This document shows, in pieces, positions 63,859-64,000 of a stretch of DNA of 64,000 bases. Each line of letters opens with the position of its first letter. The first letter of the stretch is position 1. The notes below the pieces were generated by a model that saw only the letters and a program-made list of their open reading frames with translations, was not told where the DNA came from and searched no databases. This stretch comes from Caldicellulosiruptor danielii. GTDB lineage: Bacteria > Bacillota > Thermoanaerobacteria > Caldicellulosiruptorales > Caldicellulosiruptoraceae. The stretch is taken from assembly GCF_034343125.1 (NCBI RefSeq), contig NZ_CP139957.1, positions 2,350,001-2,414,000 of the forward strand, given 5' to 3'. Both the position numbers and the translations under genes were made by a program.

Positions 63859-64000
63859 TTAGGGTTTTGGTTTTAGTGTGTGGTATATTTTAAAGATGAA
63901 TTTGTAAAGTCCAATTCCTATCAAAGCTCCAATACCATCAATTAAAACATCATAAACCTCTGTACCTCTGCCTGGTACGAATAGCTGGTGTATTTCATCA
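63859..64000 (-). CDS. VanZ-like family protein, C-terminal part (cut by window)
   Basis: The minus strand from the window edge reads DEIHQLFVPGRGTEVYDVLI, DGIGALIGIGLYKFIFKIYH and stops with TAA at 63859. DExHQ-FVPGR-xxxxDVLID-xGAxxG is the C-terminal VanZ signature with the last membrane helix. VanZ homologues are small membrane proteins of mostly unknown role. The N-terminal helices lie outside the window. Confidence 0.85.
   Translation of the reverse strand, partial: DEIHQLFVPGRGTEVYDVLIDGIGALIGIGLYKFIFKIYHTLKPKP

Overview
The window is AT-rich Firmicutes DNA and most resembles a thermophilic, plant-biomass-degrading Caldicellulosiruptor-type bacterium. The main reason is the S-layer-anchored xylanase at 35642-40417 (three CBM22, GH10, two CBM9, three SLH). 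The L-arabinose genes, a GH127 beta-L-arabinofuranosidase-like enzyme, Shine-Dalgarno-led genes with frequent TTG starts, and clostridial metabolic genes all fit. The genus assignment is inference from gene content.

Layout. 1-8300: end of rpmB; a minus-strand unit of a degenerate sensor-kinase-like protein, a LacI regulator and a frameshifted esterase; then a thioesterase, formate-THF ligase, glycine C-acetyltransferase-like enzyme and Zn-dehydrogenase. 8400-14100: tRNA-Ser(CGA), a TauE/DUF1634 pair, an acetyl-esterase-like hydrolase, TetR, and ApbE with a membrane Fe-S/FMN protein. 14100-19760: pabA-pabB-pabC, a DUF362 ferredoxin protein, and a c-di-AMP (ydaO-type) riboswitch ahead of a homocitrate/Re-citrate synthase-like gene. 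19800-25350: araB-araR-araD and a PAS-GGDEF-EAL protein. 25400-33250: a secreted protein, a polysaccharide deacetylase remnant, GH127, a ClC transporter, and an IS607-type element with decayed tnpA. 33686-40417: a KimA-like K+ permease and the xylanase. 40650-45800: Fe-alcohol dehydrogenase and HxlR regulator with a compact divergent control region, small enzymes, a split DUF421 gene and an AbrB/PIN toxin-antitoxin pair. 45800-49400: gltX-cysE-cysS. 49700-55100: an IS200/IS605 element lying inside a wrecked dynamin-like GTPase gene, a fluoride riboswitch driving a DUF6062 gene, YwgA, and an HD hydrolase with an internal stop. 55300-61540: a CUT2 sugar ABC transporter, a frameshifted DeoR regulator and a second, orphan sugar ABC ATPase. 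61580-64000: three DUF3794 (SPOCS) proteins with a small helical protein, and the end of a VanZ-like gene.

How the parts fit. The ara operon and the CUT2 transporter region carry near-identical operator-like palindromes, suggesting shared AraR control and arabinose uptake. Together with the surface xylanase and GH127 this makes a hemicellulose-use theme. Two textbook-quality riboswitch aptamers sit ahead of unusual genes: fluoride ahead of DUF6062, and c-di-AMP ahead of a citrate/homocitrate-synthase-like enzyme. These are the best candidates for undescribed biology. At least nine genes are broken, five of them holding single-base lesions, some in homopolymers. Either this strain is decaying accessory functions or the assembly has residual indel errors; the sequence alone cannot decide.
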